From CAZSDU01 sp963662525 (lineage in GTDB: Bacteria > Bacteroidota > Bacteroidia > Bacteroidales > FEN-979): DNA of 64,000 nucleotides. The stretch is taken from the NCBI GenBank assembly GCA_963662525.1, contig OY759717.1, positions 186,001 through 250,000 of the forward strand, read 5' to 3'. The notes under the pieces are model-generated. The model ran no database searches, had not been told where the DNA came from, and saw nothing but the letters and a program-made list of their open reading frames with translations. Within the stretch, counting starts at the first letter, position 1. Every line of letters starts with the position of its first letter. Below, piece after piece: positions 8,343 to 16,622 of the stretch. Both the position numbers and the translations under genes were made by a program.

Positions 8343-9572
8343 ATGAGTGAACTGTTTGATCTGATCATTGTGGGAGCAGGCCCGGCAGGGCTGACGCTTG
8401 CACTGAACCTGGCTGAAACCGGTATGAAAATCGGCATACTGGAAAAGGATATTTTTCCCCGGAAAAAGATCTGCGGCGATGCCTTAAGCGGAAAAGTACT
8501 GAATATCCTGAAACGTTTGCCTGAACCCGCTTACCATAATTTCCTTCTTGAGGTTCCTAAAATTCCTTCACAAGGTATTTGCTTTACCGCTCCAAACGGG
8601 CTCAAACTTGATCTGCCATTTTATTCTTCAGGCGAAAGTCAGAAGGAAGCCGCTGGTTTTATCTGTCCCAGGGAAGAATTTGATCATTTCCTGTTAAAAC
8701 AAGTCAAACGTTATCCCAATATTAAAGTTTTTGAAGGGATAAAAGTCACAAACGTCACCACCAATGAAAAAAACGCAAGCATTCAAACCGACAAGGGACA
8801 ATTTCTTTCTAAAGTTGTAGTCGGTGCCGATGGTGTTCATTCAAAAGTCCGCTCTCTGCTGAGTTCCAGGAAAATAAGTAAAACCCATTTTTGCCTCGGC
8901 ATCAGACAGTATTATGAACAGGTTAAAGACCTTCACCAGGATAATTTCATTGAACTGATTTTCCTGAAAGAACTCTTACCCGGGTATTTATGGATTTTCC
9001 CAGGCCCGGACGGTCGTTCCAATGTTGGCTTGGGAATGCTCCAGTCTCAGGTTTCCCGAAAAAAAATCAATGTATCACTTCTGCTGCATCACCTTCTCAG
9101 CACTCATCCCTTGCTGAAATCCAGATTCAGCTCAGCCATTCCAATTGGAAAAGCAGAAGCGCATAGCCTGCCGCTGGGGCCATTAAATATGCCGTTATCA
9201 GGAAACCGCTTCCTTTTAACAGGGGATGCTGCTTTCCTGGTAGATCCGTTTTCGGGTGAAGGAATCGGAAATGCCATGGCCAGCGCTGAAGTTGCTGCCA
9301 GGATATTGAAAAAAGCATTCCTCGGGGATGAAATTCACCCGGAGATATTAAAAGAATATGATCTTGGAATTCAGAAAAGAATGGGCAATGAATTGAAAAC
9401 AAGCGCTATGGTTCAGCGACTTGCCCACTCGCCCTGGTTATTTAATTTCGTGATGAATAAAGCCGGCAGGAATAACAACCTCAGGGAAATATTCAGGGAA
9501 ATGTATATCAATGCGGAAACAAAAAAGAAATTGACCCGTCCGGGTTTTTATCTGGGATTATTATTGAGATGA
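8343..9572 (+). CDS. FAD-dependent oxidoreductase, geranylgeranyl-reductase-like
   Basis: A 409-aa flavoprotein of the p-hydroxybenzoate hydroxylase / geranylgeranyl reductase superfamily. Visible are the FAD dinucleotide-binding motif VGAGPAGLTLAL (residues 10-21) followed by an acidic residue in 'GILEKD', a conserved 'KICGDALSGKV', the 'VGADGVHSKVR' second FAD motif near 160, and 'LTGDAAFLVDPFSGEGIG' near 295. Family members saturate isoprenoid chains or hydroxylate lipids and quinones; the substrate here is unknown. The 3' end overlaps the convergent T9SS cargo gene by 12 bp. Confidence 0.85.
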   Translation: MSELFDLIIVGAGPAGLTLALNLAETGMKIGILEKDIFPRKKICGDALSGKVLNILKRLPEPAYHNFLLEVPKIPSQGICFTAPNGLKLDLPFYSSGESQKEAAGFICPREEFDHFLLKQVKRYPNIKVFEGIKVTNVTTNEKNASIQTDKGQFLSKVVVGADGVHSKVRSLLSSRKISKTHFCLGIRQYYEQVKDLHQDNFIELIFLKELLPGYLWIFPGPDGRSNVGLGMLQSQVSRKKINVSLLLHHLLSTHPLLKSRFSSAIPIGKAEAHSLPLGPLNMPLSGNRFLLTGDAAFLVDPFSGEGIGNAMASAEVAARILKKAFLGDEIHPEILKEYDLGIQKRMGNELKTSAMVQRLAHSPWLFNFVMNKAGRNNNLREIFREMYINAETKKKLTRPGFYLGLLLR

Positions 9573-10691
9573 AGGATTGGATCTGAAGATCGTCACTGAG
9601 CCATGAAAAATGTCATTTCCATATTGGCCGATCCCCTTGAAAACATAGTAATATACTCCATCCCCAAGATTACCTCCGTCCCAGTCACCGCTTTTATAAT
9701 TTGTTTGTTCAAACACTTTTCTCCCCCAACGGTCAACAATGACCAGTTCATTGCTCAGGTATACTTCTAACAAATCTATTTCCTTATAGTTTTTATCGGC
9801 GATTTTTTCTCTGATCTCGAATTTGTCATTTTTACCATCTCCATTGGGAGTGATAACATTCGGGATCATCAGGTTCAGAATTTTAACCACAACCTCGTGA
9901 AGAATGGCAGTATCACATCCGTTTAAATCAGTAAAAGAAAGAAAGACAGGGAAGGTTCCGGTCTTTGCATAAGTATGACTGGCAGGGTTGATATTTGCCA
10001 CCTTGACCTCATCGCCAAAATCCCATTCCCAATTAGTCATCAAAGGTTTCAGAGAATCTGCGAAATTTACAGTAATAGTCGGATTTGTCAGATAAACAGT
10101 ATCCAGGGGAAGAACTGTAAAATCAATTTTAGGAGCTTTAAGCACATCCACAAAATAATTGCTGTCTATAGAACATCCGTTGGAATCAGTCACAATAAGA
10201 TTGTAATGTCCGGGACAAAGTCCAAAAACAATGGTATCCTGGGAATGTCCCCCTCCCCAGTGATAATCAAAAGGGGGTAAACCTCCTGAAACCAGGGCTT
10301 TGAACTGCCCCTTGCAGACTCCGTGACATCCCAGTTCATTGTAACGGTAGAGGGTATCCAGTTTCATTTTCGGGTGCATGCGCAAATGGGCCGGGTTACT
10401 GGTATCTGAATTTGTTCCGTTACTGACGATACATCGATAGATTGCAGTATCTCTGATATCAGCTTTTGGGAAAATCAATACAGAATCAATGGCACCCGGA
10501 ATATTGATGCCATTTCTTTGCCATTGATAATAATAGGGCCGTGACCCGGTAATGGTCGTGGTAAAAGCCAGACTATCCCGGTAGCAAAAGGTAGTGTCGG
10601 CAGGACTTACAGTGACCGTTATCTGGCAAACCGAAGTTAAAGCAGTGAAAAAAAGGAAGAGAAGGATTAACTGTCGCATCAGGAATTTCAA
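9561..10691 (-). CDS. Secreted Ig/PKD protein with type B T9SS C-terminal sorting domain
   Basis: A 376-aa exported protein. It has a signal peptide (residues 1-22), an Ig-like region at about 25-108 with 'YYYQWQRNG' and 'AIYRCIVSNG', a short SprB-repeat-like glycine-rich section ('GCHGVCKGQFKALVSGGLPP'), a PKD domain near 200-270 ('WEWDFGDE', 'HTYAKTGTFPVFLSF'), and a C-terminal gliding-motility-type domain starting 'VITPNGDGKNDKFEI'. It ends with the 'VDRWGRKVFE' and 'GDGVYYYVFKG' blocks of type B T9SS cargo. It is probably exported to the cell surface or medium by the type IX secretion system, whose machinery is outside this window. Its ligand is unknown. Confidence 0.9.
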   Translation of the reverse strand: MKFLMRQLILLFLFFTALTSVCQITVTVSPADTTFCYRDSLAFTTTITGSRPYYYQWQRNGINIPGAIDSVLIFPKADIRDTAIYRCIVSNGTNSDTSNPAHLRMHPKMKLDTLYRYNELGCHGVCKGQFKALVSGGLPPFDYHWGGGHSQDTIVFGLCPGHYNLIVTDSNGCSIDSNYFVDVLKAPKIDFTVLPLDTVYLTNPTITVNFADSLKPLMTNWEWDFGDEVKVANINPASHTYAKTGTFPVFLSFTDLNGCDTAILHEVVVKILNLMIPNVITPNGDGKNDKFEIREKIADKNYKEIDLLEVYLSNELVIVDRWGRKVFEQTNYKSGDWDGGNLGDGVYYYVFKGIGQYGNDIFHGSVTIFRSNPSSQ

Positions 10692-10894
10692 TTCGAGCGT
10701 AAAATTATAAAATTCTTTGAATCCGGGAAAGGATTATCGTTCCTGTATAAAACGCAATATTCAAGTGTTTAGTGTTTTTACTCAACTAAAACCGTCAAAA
10801 TGACCGGATTAAATAATAATTTATGACAGATCAGCATACAAAACAAGCTGGCAAGTATTTTGAGAAACAATAAAACATCAAAAAAGATTTATAT

Positions 10895-13495
10895 ATGAAT
10901 TTTAGCAACTACACTATCAAAGCTCAGGAATCAGTGCAAATGGCTCAGGAAATCGCTCAGGCCCTTCAGAGTCCATCCATTGAAAATGGCCACCTCTTAA
11001 AAGGAATCCTATCAGTTGATGAGAATGTCATTCCGTTTTTACTAAAAAAACTCAATGTCAATATGGGTATATTCCAGCAAACCCTTGATAAAATTATTAA
11101 TTCATTACCCAAAGTCAGTGGTGGGGAATTATTCCTGTCACAGGATACGACTAAGACATTGCAGAAGGCAACTGCAATAGCCCGCGATATGAAAGATGAT
11201 TTTGTATCCATAGAACATTTGCTGCTGGGAATCCTGTCAGTCAGCGATACGGTATCCCGGCTGCTGAAAGATAACGGAGTGAATGAAAAGGACCTAAAAG
11301 CAGCCATACGTCAGCTCAGGCAAGGCAGTAATGTAAAAAGCCAGACAGCAGAAGAGACCTATAATTCCTTGAATAAATACGCACGTAATCTAAATGATTT
11401 GGCCAGAAGCGGAAAACTGGATCCGGTCATTGGTAGAGATGAAGAAATCCGGAGGATACTCCAGATTTTATCGAGACGAACCAAAAACAACCCCATTCTG
11501 ATCGGGGAACCGGGAGTCGGAAAAACCGCAATTGCAGAAGGTATGGCTCACCGGATCATCGATGGTGATGTTCCCGAGAACCTGAAAACCAAACAGATTT
11601 TTTCTCTCGATATGGGGGCGCTGATTGCTGGGGCTAAATATAAAGGGGAGTTTGAAGAACGATTGAAAAGTGTAGTCAGGGAAGTGATTGCCGCGGATGG
11701 TGAGGTCATATTGTTTATTGATGAAATTCATACCCTTGTCGGCGCCGGTGCAGGAGAGGGAGCCATGGATGCCGCCAACATCCTGAAACCTGCCCTGGCC
11801 CGCGGGGAGCTTAGGGCCATCGGAGCAACCACTCTGAAGGAATACCAGAAATATTTTGAAAAAGACAAAGCCCTGGAACGTCGGTTTCAACCGGTCATGG
11901 TCAATGAACCGGATACCCTGGATGCTATTTCCATTCTACGCGGATTAAAAGAGCGTTATGAATCACATCACCATGTCAGAATTAAAGATGAAGCCATTAT
12001 TGCCGCTGTTGAATTATCACAACGGTATATTTCCGACCGTTTCCTGCCAGATAAAGCCATCGACCTGATGGATGAAGCAGCGTCCAAACTAAGATTGGAA
12101 ATCAATTCGCTCCCAGAGGATCTGGAAAAAATTGAACGAAAAATCCGCCAAATGGAAATTGAACGGGAAGCAATAAAACGGGAAAATGATGCCGATAGGC
12201 TTCAAACACTGAACGTGGAAATTGCCAACCAGAACGATGAGAGAAACCATCTGAAGGCAAAATGGCAGGCAGAAAAAGACCTGGTTGATCAGATTCAGAC
12301 AAATAAAAATGAAATTGAAGCCCTTAAACTCGAAGCCGACCAGGCAAACCGCAGTGGCGACCTGGGTAAAGTAGCTGAAATCCGTTATGGAAAAATACCG
12401 GAAAATGAAAAGAAAATTATAAATCTTAAATCACAATTATCTGAAATTCAAAATGATAATCCACTTGTAAACGAAGAAGTCGGTGCTGAAGACATAGCCC
12501 ACATTGTTTCACGATGGACAGGAATCCCTGTAAGCAGGATGCTGGTAGGTGAAAGACAGAAACTGCTGAACCTGGAAACAGAATTACATATGCGGGTTGT
12601 TGGACAGGAAGAAGCCATTTCCGCGATTGCAGATGCTATACGTCGCAGCCGGGCAGGGTTGCAGGACGGCAAACGCCCCATTGGTTCCTTCATTTTTCTT
12701 GGTACCACCGGGGTCGGAAAAACTGAACTGGCCAAAGCCCTGGCTGAATTCCTTTTCAACAACGAAAACAGTATGGTCCGCATCGACATGTCGGAATACC
12801 AGGAACGCCATACTGTTTCACGACTTATAGGAGCGCCTCCCGGTTATGTGGGTTATGAAGAAAGCGGACAACTGACAGAAGCGGTTCGTAGGAAACCATA
12901 TTCAGTTGTTTTACTGGATGAAATTGAAAAGGCTCATCCTGATGTTTTTAATATTCTCCTTCAGGTTCTTGATGATGGGAGACTGACCGATAACAAAGGC
13001 CGGACAGTAGATTTTAAAAACACCATCATCATTATGACATCGAATATCGGGTCTCATATTATTCAGGAAAACCTTGAAAAGGTGAATGATAAAAACAGGG
13101 AGAGTATCCTTAACCAAACCAGGGAAGAAGTTTTTATTCTTTTAAAAAAGAGTATACGCCCTGAATTTCTCAATCGTGTGGATGAAATTATCATGTTCCA
13201 GCCTTTATCCAGAAAAGAGATCAATAAAGTTGTTGAACTTCAGCTTAGCTTGATCCAGCGAATGCTGGAGAATAATGACATCAGGTTATCGGCTACAAAA
13301 AATGCCATCGACCTGATTGCCGCCATGGGTTTTGATCCACAGTTTGGTGCAAGACCCATCAAGCGGATAATACAAAAGCAAGTACTCAATGAATTGTCAA
13401 AAATGATATTAGAAGGGAAAGTAGATAAGGAAGCCGACATCCTGATCGATGAAAAAGATGGAAGATTAATTTTCACCAACGAAGGACAGGATTAG
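10895..13495 (+). CDS. clpB: ATP-dependent disaggregase ClpB
   Basis: An 866-aa Hsp100 chaperone. It has a Clp_N repeat domain (1-145), AAA1 with Walker A GEPGVGKT near 204, a long coiled-coil middle domain (about 405-525, 'EDLEKIERKIRQMEIEREA'), AAA2 with Walker A GTTGVGKT near 603, and a C-terminal D2-small domain. The middle domain distinguishes it from ClpA and ClpC. With DnaK it resolubilises aggregated protein after heat stress. The 203-base upstream gap is the longest in this part of the window; I found no exact TAnnTTTG box or heat-shock element in it. The 3' end overlaps the MORN gene by 4 bp. Confidence 0.98.
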   Translation: MNFSNYTIKAQESVQMAQEIAQALQSPSIENGHLLKGILSVDENVIPFLLKKLNVNMGIFQQTLDKIINSLPKVSGGELFLSQDTTKTLQKATAIARDMKDDFVSIEHLLLGILSVSDTVSRLLKDNGVNEKDLKAAIRQLRQGSNVKSQTAEETYNSLNKYARNLNDLARSGKLDPVIGRDEEIRRILQILSRRTKNNPILIGEPGVGKTAIAEGMAHRIIDGDVPENLKTKQIFSLDMGALIAGAKYKGEFEERLKSVVREVIAADGEVILFIDEIHTLVGAGAGEGAMDAANILKPALARGELRAIGATTLKEYQKYFEKDKALERRFQPVMVNEPDTLDAISILRGLKERYESHHHVRIKDEAIIAAVELSQRYISDRFLPDKAIDLMDEAASKLRLEINSLPEDLEKIERKIRQMEIEREAIKRENDADRLQTLNVEIANQNDERNHLKAKWQAEKDLVDQIQTNKNEIEALKLEADQANRSGDLGKVAEIRYGKIPENEKKIINLKSQLSEIQNDNPLVNEEVGAEDIAHIVSRWTGIPVSRMLVGERQKLLNLETELHMRVVGQEEAISAIADAIRRSRAGLQDGKRPIGSFIFLGTTGVGKTELAKALAEFLFNNENSMVRIDMSEYQERHTVSRLIGAPPGYVGYEESGQLTEAVRRKPYSVVLLDEIEKAHPDVFNILLQVLDDGRLTDNKGRTVDFKNTIIIMTSNIGSHIIQENLEKVNDKNRESILNQTREEVFILLKKSIRPEFLNRVDEIIMFQPLSRKEINKVVELQLSLIQRMLENNDIRLSATKNAIDLIAAMGFDPQFGARPIKRIIQKQVLNELSKMILEGKVDKEADILIDEKDGRLIFTNEGQD

Positions 13496-14154
13496 TTTTC
13501 CTCCTTCTTCATGAGTTTGCCATTTTCATCATAATAAATCCATTGACCAGCCTGGTGACCATTTGAATATTTCCCGGTGAACATTACTTTCCCTGACATA
13601 TAAAAGGCCTGAAAAACACCAGCCTTTTCATTGTCCAAGTATGTTCCACGGAATTTAATCTTGCCATCAGAATAATATTGCTCCCAGGGACCGGATTTAA
13701 CTCCATTTTTCCAGGTGATTATTTCAGCAAGTCCGCCTTCCGGAAAATAAGTTTTTGATATCCCATCTTTCACACCCATTTTATATATCTCTTCTGATAT
13801 TAATGCCCCCTCAGTTTCGTTAAAAAACTGCCAGGTACTGTCTTTCTTTTCATTGAGATATTTTCCTTCAGCCATCTTTTTCCCATTAGGATAATAGGAT
13901 ACCGTTCTAGCTATTTTACCTCCATGGCTGACAACTGATTCCGTTTTAATTGTCCCACTGCCATAGTAATAGCGAAATAAACCATATGGTAGTCCGTCTC
14001 TGAACTTCCCTTCATAAACTTTTCTCCCGCTTGAATCGGTTTTTCTCCAGAAACCCTGTTTCCGTCCTCCGGCATCAGTCAGGTTTAAAGTATCCTGCCC
14101 GAAAAAACAAGTTGAAAAAATAAGGAATAAAAGTAAAAGGGAAATGCGATTCAT
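13492..14154 (-). CDS. Exported MORN-repeat protein (YwqK-like)
   Basis: A 220-aa protein with a signal peptide (1-19, ending FFGQ) followed by about seven MORN-type beta-hairpin repeats of ~22 residues. Examples are 'YEGKFRDGLPYGLFRYYYGSG', 'AEGKYLNEKKDSTWQFFN' and 'FRGTYLDNEKAGVFQAFYMSG'. Annotation pipelines often call such proteins 'YwqK family antitoxin', but export and the lack of a partner gene make an antitoxin role unsupported. A second MORN protein, a lipoprotein, occurs at 57.9-58.5 kb. Its function is unknown; MORN repeats usually mediate protein or lipid contact. Confidence 0.85.
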   Translation of the reverse strand: MNRISLLLLFLIFSTCFFGQDTLNLTDAGGRKQGFWRKTDSSGRKVYEGKFRDGLPYGLFRYYYGSGTIKTESVVSHGGKIARTVSYYPNGKKMAEGKYLNEKKDSTWQFFNETEGALISEEIYKMGVKDGISKTYFPEGGLAEIITWKNGVKSGPWEQYYSDGKIKFRGTYLDNEKAGVFQAFYMSGKVMFTGKYSNGHQAGQWIYYDENGKLMKKEEN

Positions 14155-14168
14155 AATGTTTGAAAAAT

Positions 14169-14176
14169 TACTTTTG
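14169..14176 (+). promoter_or_regulatory. -7 promoter box for recR
   Basis: TACTTTTG is an exact TAnnTTTG, 21 bases upstream of the TTG start of recR. Confidence 0.5.
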
Positions 14177-14197
14177 CAAAGCTAAATAAATATTTCC

Positions 14198-14821
14198 TTG
14201 TATACTTTTCCATCCAGACTGCTTGAAAATGCCGTAAATGAACTGGCAAAACTGCCCGGTATCGGTCGTAAAACAGCCCTGCGTATGGCACTTCATCTTC
14301 TAAAAAGCAATCCATCGGAAGTGGAAAGTTTTGGCAACGCCATAATAAAAATGAGGAACAGCATTATATATTGCAGGGACTGCGGCAATATTTCCGATAA
14401 GGAGGTTTGCGATATCTGTGCCAGCCAGAAACGGGATCACAGCCTTGTTTGTGTAGTAGAAGATATCCGTGATGTTATGGCTATAGAAAATACCGGTCAG
14501 TTTAGCGGAGTTTATCATGTTCTCGGAGGAATTATTTCCCCAATGGAAGGTATTGGTCCGCAGAATTTAAATATCGAAAACCTGTTGACCCGTATTGCAA
14601 AAGGAAATATTAATGAGATCATCCTGGCTTTGCCCACGACCATTGAAGGAGACACTACCAATTTCTATTTGTCTAAAAAAATCAAAGATTTTAACATCAT
14701 ATTAACGATGATTGCCAGAGGCATTTCTATTGGCGATGAACTTGAACACACGGATGAAATTACCCTGGGGCGGTCAATTCAGAACAGGACACCTTATGAA
14801 AATTTCATGCCAAGGAAGTAA
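14198..14821 (+). CDS. recR: Recombination mediator protein RecR
   Basis: A 207-aa protein of normal length. The N-terminal helix-hairpin-helix LAKLPGIGRKTALRMA is at about 16-31, the zinc finger Cys residues lie in 'IYCRDCGNISDKEVCDIC' (58-75), and the Toprim domain starts 'LVCVVEDIRDVMAIE'. RecR works with RecO/RecF to load RecA on gapped DNA. The frame has no ATG before the helix-hairpin-helix: after an in-frame stop at 14183-14185 the only usual initiator is TTG at 14198, and the first ATG would delete most of the HhH. A TTG start is therefore called. Confidence 0.95.
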   Translation: MYTFPSRLLENAVNELAKLPGIGRKTALRMALHLLKSNPSEVESFGNAIIKMRNSIIYCRDCGNISDKEVCDICASQKRDHSLVCVVEDIRDVMAIENTGQFSGVYHVLGGIISPMEGIGPQNLNIENLLTRIAKGNINEIILALPTTIEGDTTNFYLSKKIKDFNIILTMIARGISIGDELEHTDEITLGRSIQNRTPYENFMPRK

Positions 14822-14823
14822 TG

Positions 14824-15063
14824 CTATTTAATTTCCAACTCAAATAATTCCAGCTGGTTAACCTTCTCTGCATGAACTGTAACTTCAAGATTAGTGTAAT
14901 TCTGCAATAAAGGCCGGATCGCTTTTTTAATTATTTTATTCGGAGTAGTTCTTCTTGCCTTGCAGAAGTTGATTAGTGATCTTTTTTGTCGTGAAGTGAC
15001 TTTCAGGGTAATGGTTTTATACCGAAGTCCTTTACGTTTCATTTTTGTCTTTTTCGCGGCCAT
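14824..15063 (-). CDS. Small basic ribbon-helix-helix-like protein
   Basis: A 79-aa protein with a Lys/Arg-rich start, a beta-strand-like stretch 'YKTITLKVT', then two predicted helices ('SRQKRSLINFCKARR', 'TPNKIIKKAIRPLLQNY'). This beta-alpha-alpha order resembles ribbon-helix-helix (Arc/MetJ-type) DNA-binding proteins, but it is a topology judgement from sequence only. It begins five bases after the glmM stop, so it is probably co-transcribed with glmM. A cognate toxin is not seen beside it. It could be a small regulator or nucleoid-binding protein. Confidence 0.65.
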   Translation of the reverse strand: MAAKKTKMKRKGLRYKTITLKVTSRQKRSLINFCKARRTTPNKIIKKAIRPLLQNYTNLEVTVHAEKVNQLELFELEIK

Positions 15064-15068
15064 ACGGA

Positions 15069-16463
15069 TTAACGGTCTTTGAGTATTTCCCTGAAGTCTT
15101 CAATGATCTTCCTGGCGAGATTATCAGCCTTGGTGAGCACATCACTTTCAGCATAAATTCTCACGATGGATTCTGTATTTGAACGCCTCAAATGTACCCA
15201 TTCATTGTTAAAAATTATCTTAACTCCGTCAATGGTAATGATTTGCTGGTCTTTATACTTTTCAATAATTTTTTGCAGGATCTGATCAATATTCAGATCA
15301 GGAGGAAACTCAATTTTATTTTTCGAAATAAAAAAGTTCGGATACTTATCGCGTAAGGCAGAGCACTTTTGACCTGATCTGGCCAGGGATGTCAGAAATA
15401 AGGCAATCCCAACCAAAGCATCCCTTCCATAATGCAATTCCGGGAGAATCACTCCGCCGTTCCCTTCACCGCCGATTATGGCGTTTTGTTCCTTCATTAG
15501 ACGCACCACATTTACTTCTCCAACTGCTGAAGCAAAGTATTTTCCACCGACCTTTTCGGTCACCACTTTAAGTGCCTGGGTTGAAGACAGATTTGATACG
15601 GTATTTCCGCAGGTATTATTCAGCACAAAATCCGCTACAGCCACCAGGGTGTATTCTTCGCCAAAGGGCTCACCCATTTCGTTGACTATGGCAAGTCTAT
15701 CTACATCAGGGTCAACTACAAAGCCAATATCAGCTTTGTTTTGTAAAACACGTTCACAGATATCCCTGATATTTTCAGGAAGAGGTTCAGGATTATGCGG
15801 AAAAAGGCCATTGGGTTCGCCATACATTACATCAACCTGTTCAACACCTAGGGCAGTTAGCAGTGCTGGTATTGCAATACCTCCAGTGCTATTGACAGCA
15901 TCCAGAACTACCTTGAAATTCGCTCTCCTAATCGCAACTGTATCTACCAACGGGAGATTCAATATTTTTTCAATATGTTTCTTGAGTTGTGAATCATCTT
16001 TTGAATATTTACCTAAATCCTGGATTTCAGCAAAGTTGAATTCCCCGGCTTCTGAAATTGAAATTATATTTTCTCCCTCTTGTGCCGAAAGGAACTCTCC
16101 CCTGTAATTCAACAACTTGAGTGCATTCCATTGCATGGGATTATGGCTGGCTGTAAGAATTATCCCGCCATCAGCCTTGCAATCTGTCACCGCGAGTTCA
16201 GTGGTCGGCGTAGTGGTGAGACCAATGTCAACAACATCAATCCCCAATCCAAGAAAAGTCCCGACAACAAGGTCATTCACCATTTCCCCGGAAACACGGG
16301 CATCCCTCCCTACAACTACCTTGAGTTTTTTTTCAGGATTTTCCTGTTTTAACCAGGTTGCATATGATGCAGTAAATTTTAATAAATCTATGGGCGTCAG
16401 CCCTGCTCCTGCTTTTCCTCCAATGGTTCCCCTGATTCCAGAAATTGATTTAATCAAAGCCAT
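15069..16463 (-). CDS. glmM: Phosphoglucosamine mutase
   Basis: The 464-aa enzyme converts glucosamine-6-P to glucosamine-1-P for UDP-GlcNAc, peptidoglycan and LPS. It opens with 'SISGIRGTIGG', then the phosphoserine loop 'ILTASHNPMQWNALK' near 100, the metal loop DPDVDRL near 244, and the C-terminal phosphate loop 'RRSNTESIVRIY' near 428. The frame extends 50 codons upstream of the chosen ATG, but a TACATTTG promoter box lies inside that extension (16486-16479) and family N-termini align with MALIKSISG, so 16463 is the start. The small RHH-like gene follows after five bases. Confidence 0.95.
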   Translation of the reverse strand: MALIKSISGIRGTIGGKAGAGLTPIDLLKFTASYATWLKQENPEKKLKVVVGRDARVSGEMVNDLVVGTFLGLGIDVVDIGLTTTPTTELAVTDCKADGGIILTASHNPMQWNALKLLNYRGEFLSAQEGENIISISEAGEFNFAEIQDLGKYSKDDSQLKKHIEKILNLPLVDTVAIRRANFKVVLDAVNSTGGIAIPALLTALGVEQVDVMYGEPNGLFPHNPEPLPENIRDICERVLQNKADIGFVVDPDVDRLAIVNEMGEPFGEEYTLVAVADFVLNNTCGNTVSNLSSTQALKVVTEKVGGKYFASAVGEVNVVRLMKEQNAIIGGEGNGGVILPELHYGRDALVGIALFLTSLARSGQKCSALRDKYPNFFISKNKIEFPPDLNIDQILQKIIEKYKDQQIITIDGVKIIFNNEWVHLRRSNTESIVRIYAESDVLTKADNLARKIIEDFREILKDR

Positions 16464-16478
16464 GCCAAACTTTTTAGG

Positions 16479-16486
16479 CAAATGTA
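16479..16486 (-). promoter_or_regulatory. -7 promoter box for glmM
   Basis: Minus-strand TACATTTG is an exact TAnnTTTG, 15 bases upstream of the ATG at 16463. It lies inside the longest possible frame and so rules out the upstream start. Confidence 0.55.
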
Positions 16487-16570
16487 AAGTTTTTCTAAAT
16501 AGCAGATTTATGATGTTGATAAAAAGTGAAATCAACCCTTCCCTGCCCATTCTGCATCGAAATTTTTTAT

Positions 16571-16578
16571 TAATTTTG
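16571..16578 (+). promoter_or_regulatory. -7 promoter box upstream of the TPR gene at 16623
   Basis: TAATTTTG is an exact TAnnTTTG, 44 bases before the ATG. It probably starts the TPR-comA-aroE run. Confidence 0.45.
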
Positions 16579-16622
16579 CAATGATTTAAAAGTCTTGCGG
16601 TAAGATTTACCACACGGAAAGT

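Noticed and set aside
10692..10894. Possible heat-shock element or sigma-AB promoter before clpB.
   Set aside because: No CIRCE-type inverted repeat or exact TAnnTTTG box was found in the 203 bases.
13492..14154. MORN protein called a toxin-antitoxin antitoxin.
   Set aside because: It has a signal peptide and no toxin neighbour; the YwqK label is only a family name.
15478..16107. 209-aa frame antisense to glmM.
   Set aside because: Ser/Thr/Pro-rich shadow translation of a conserved gene; no start context or domain.
16464..16613. Upstream extension of glmM by 50 codons.
   Set aside because: It contains the glmM promoter box and has no family similarity.
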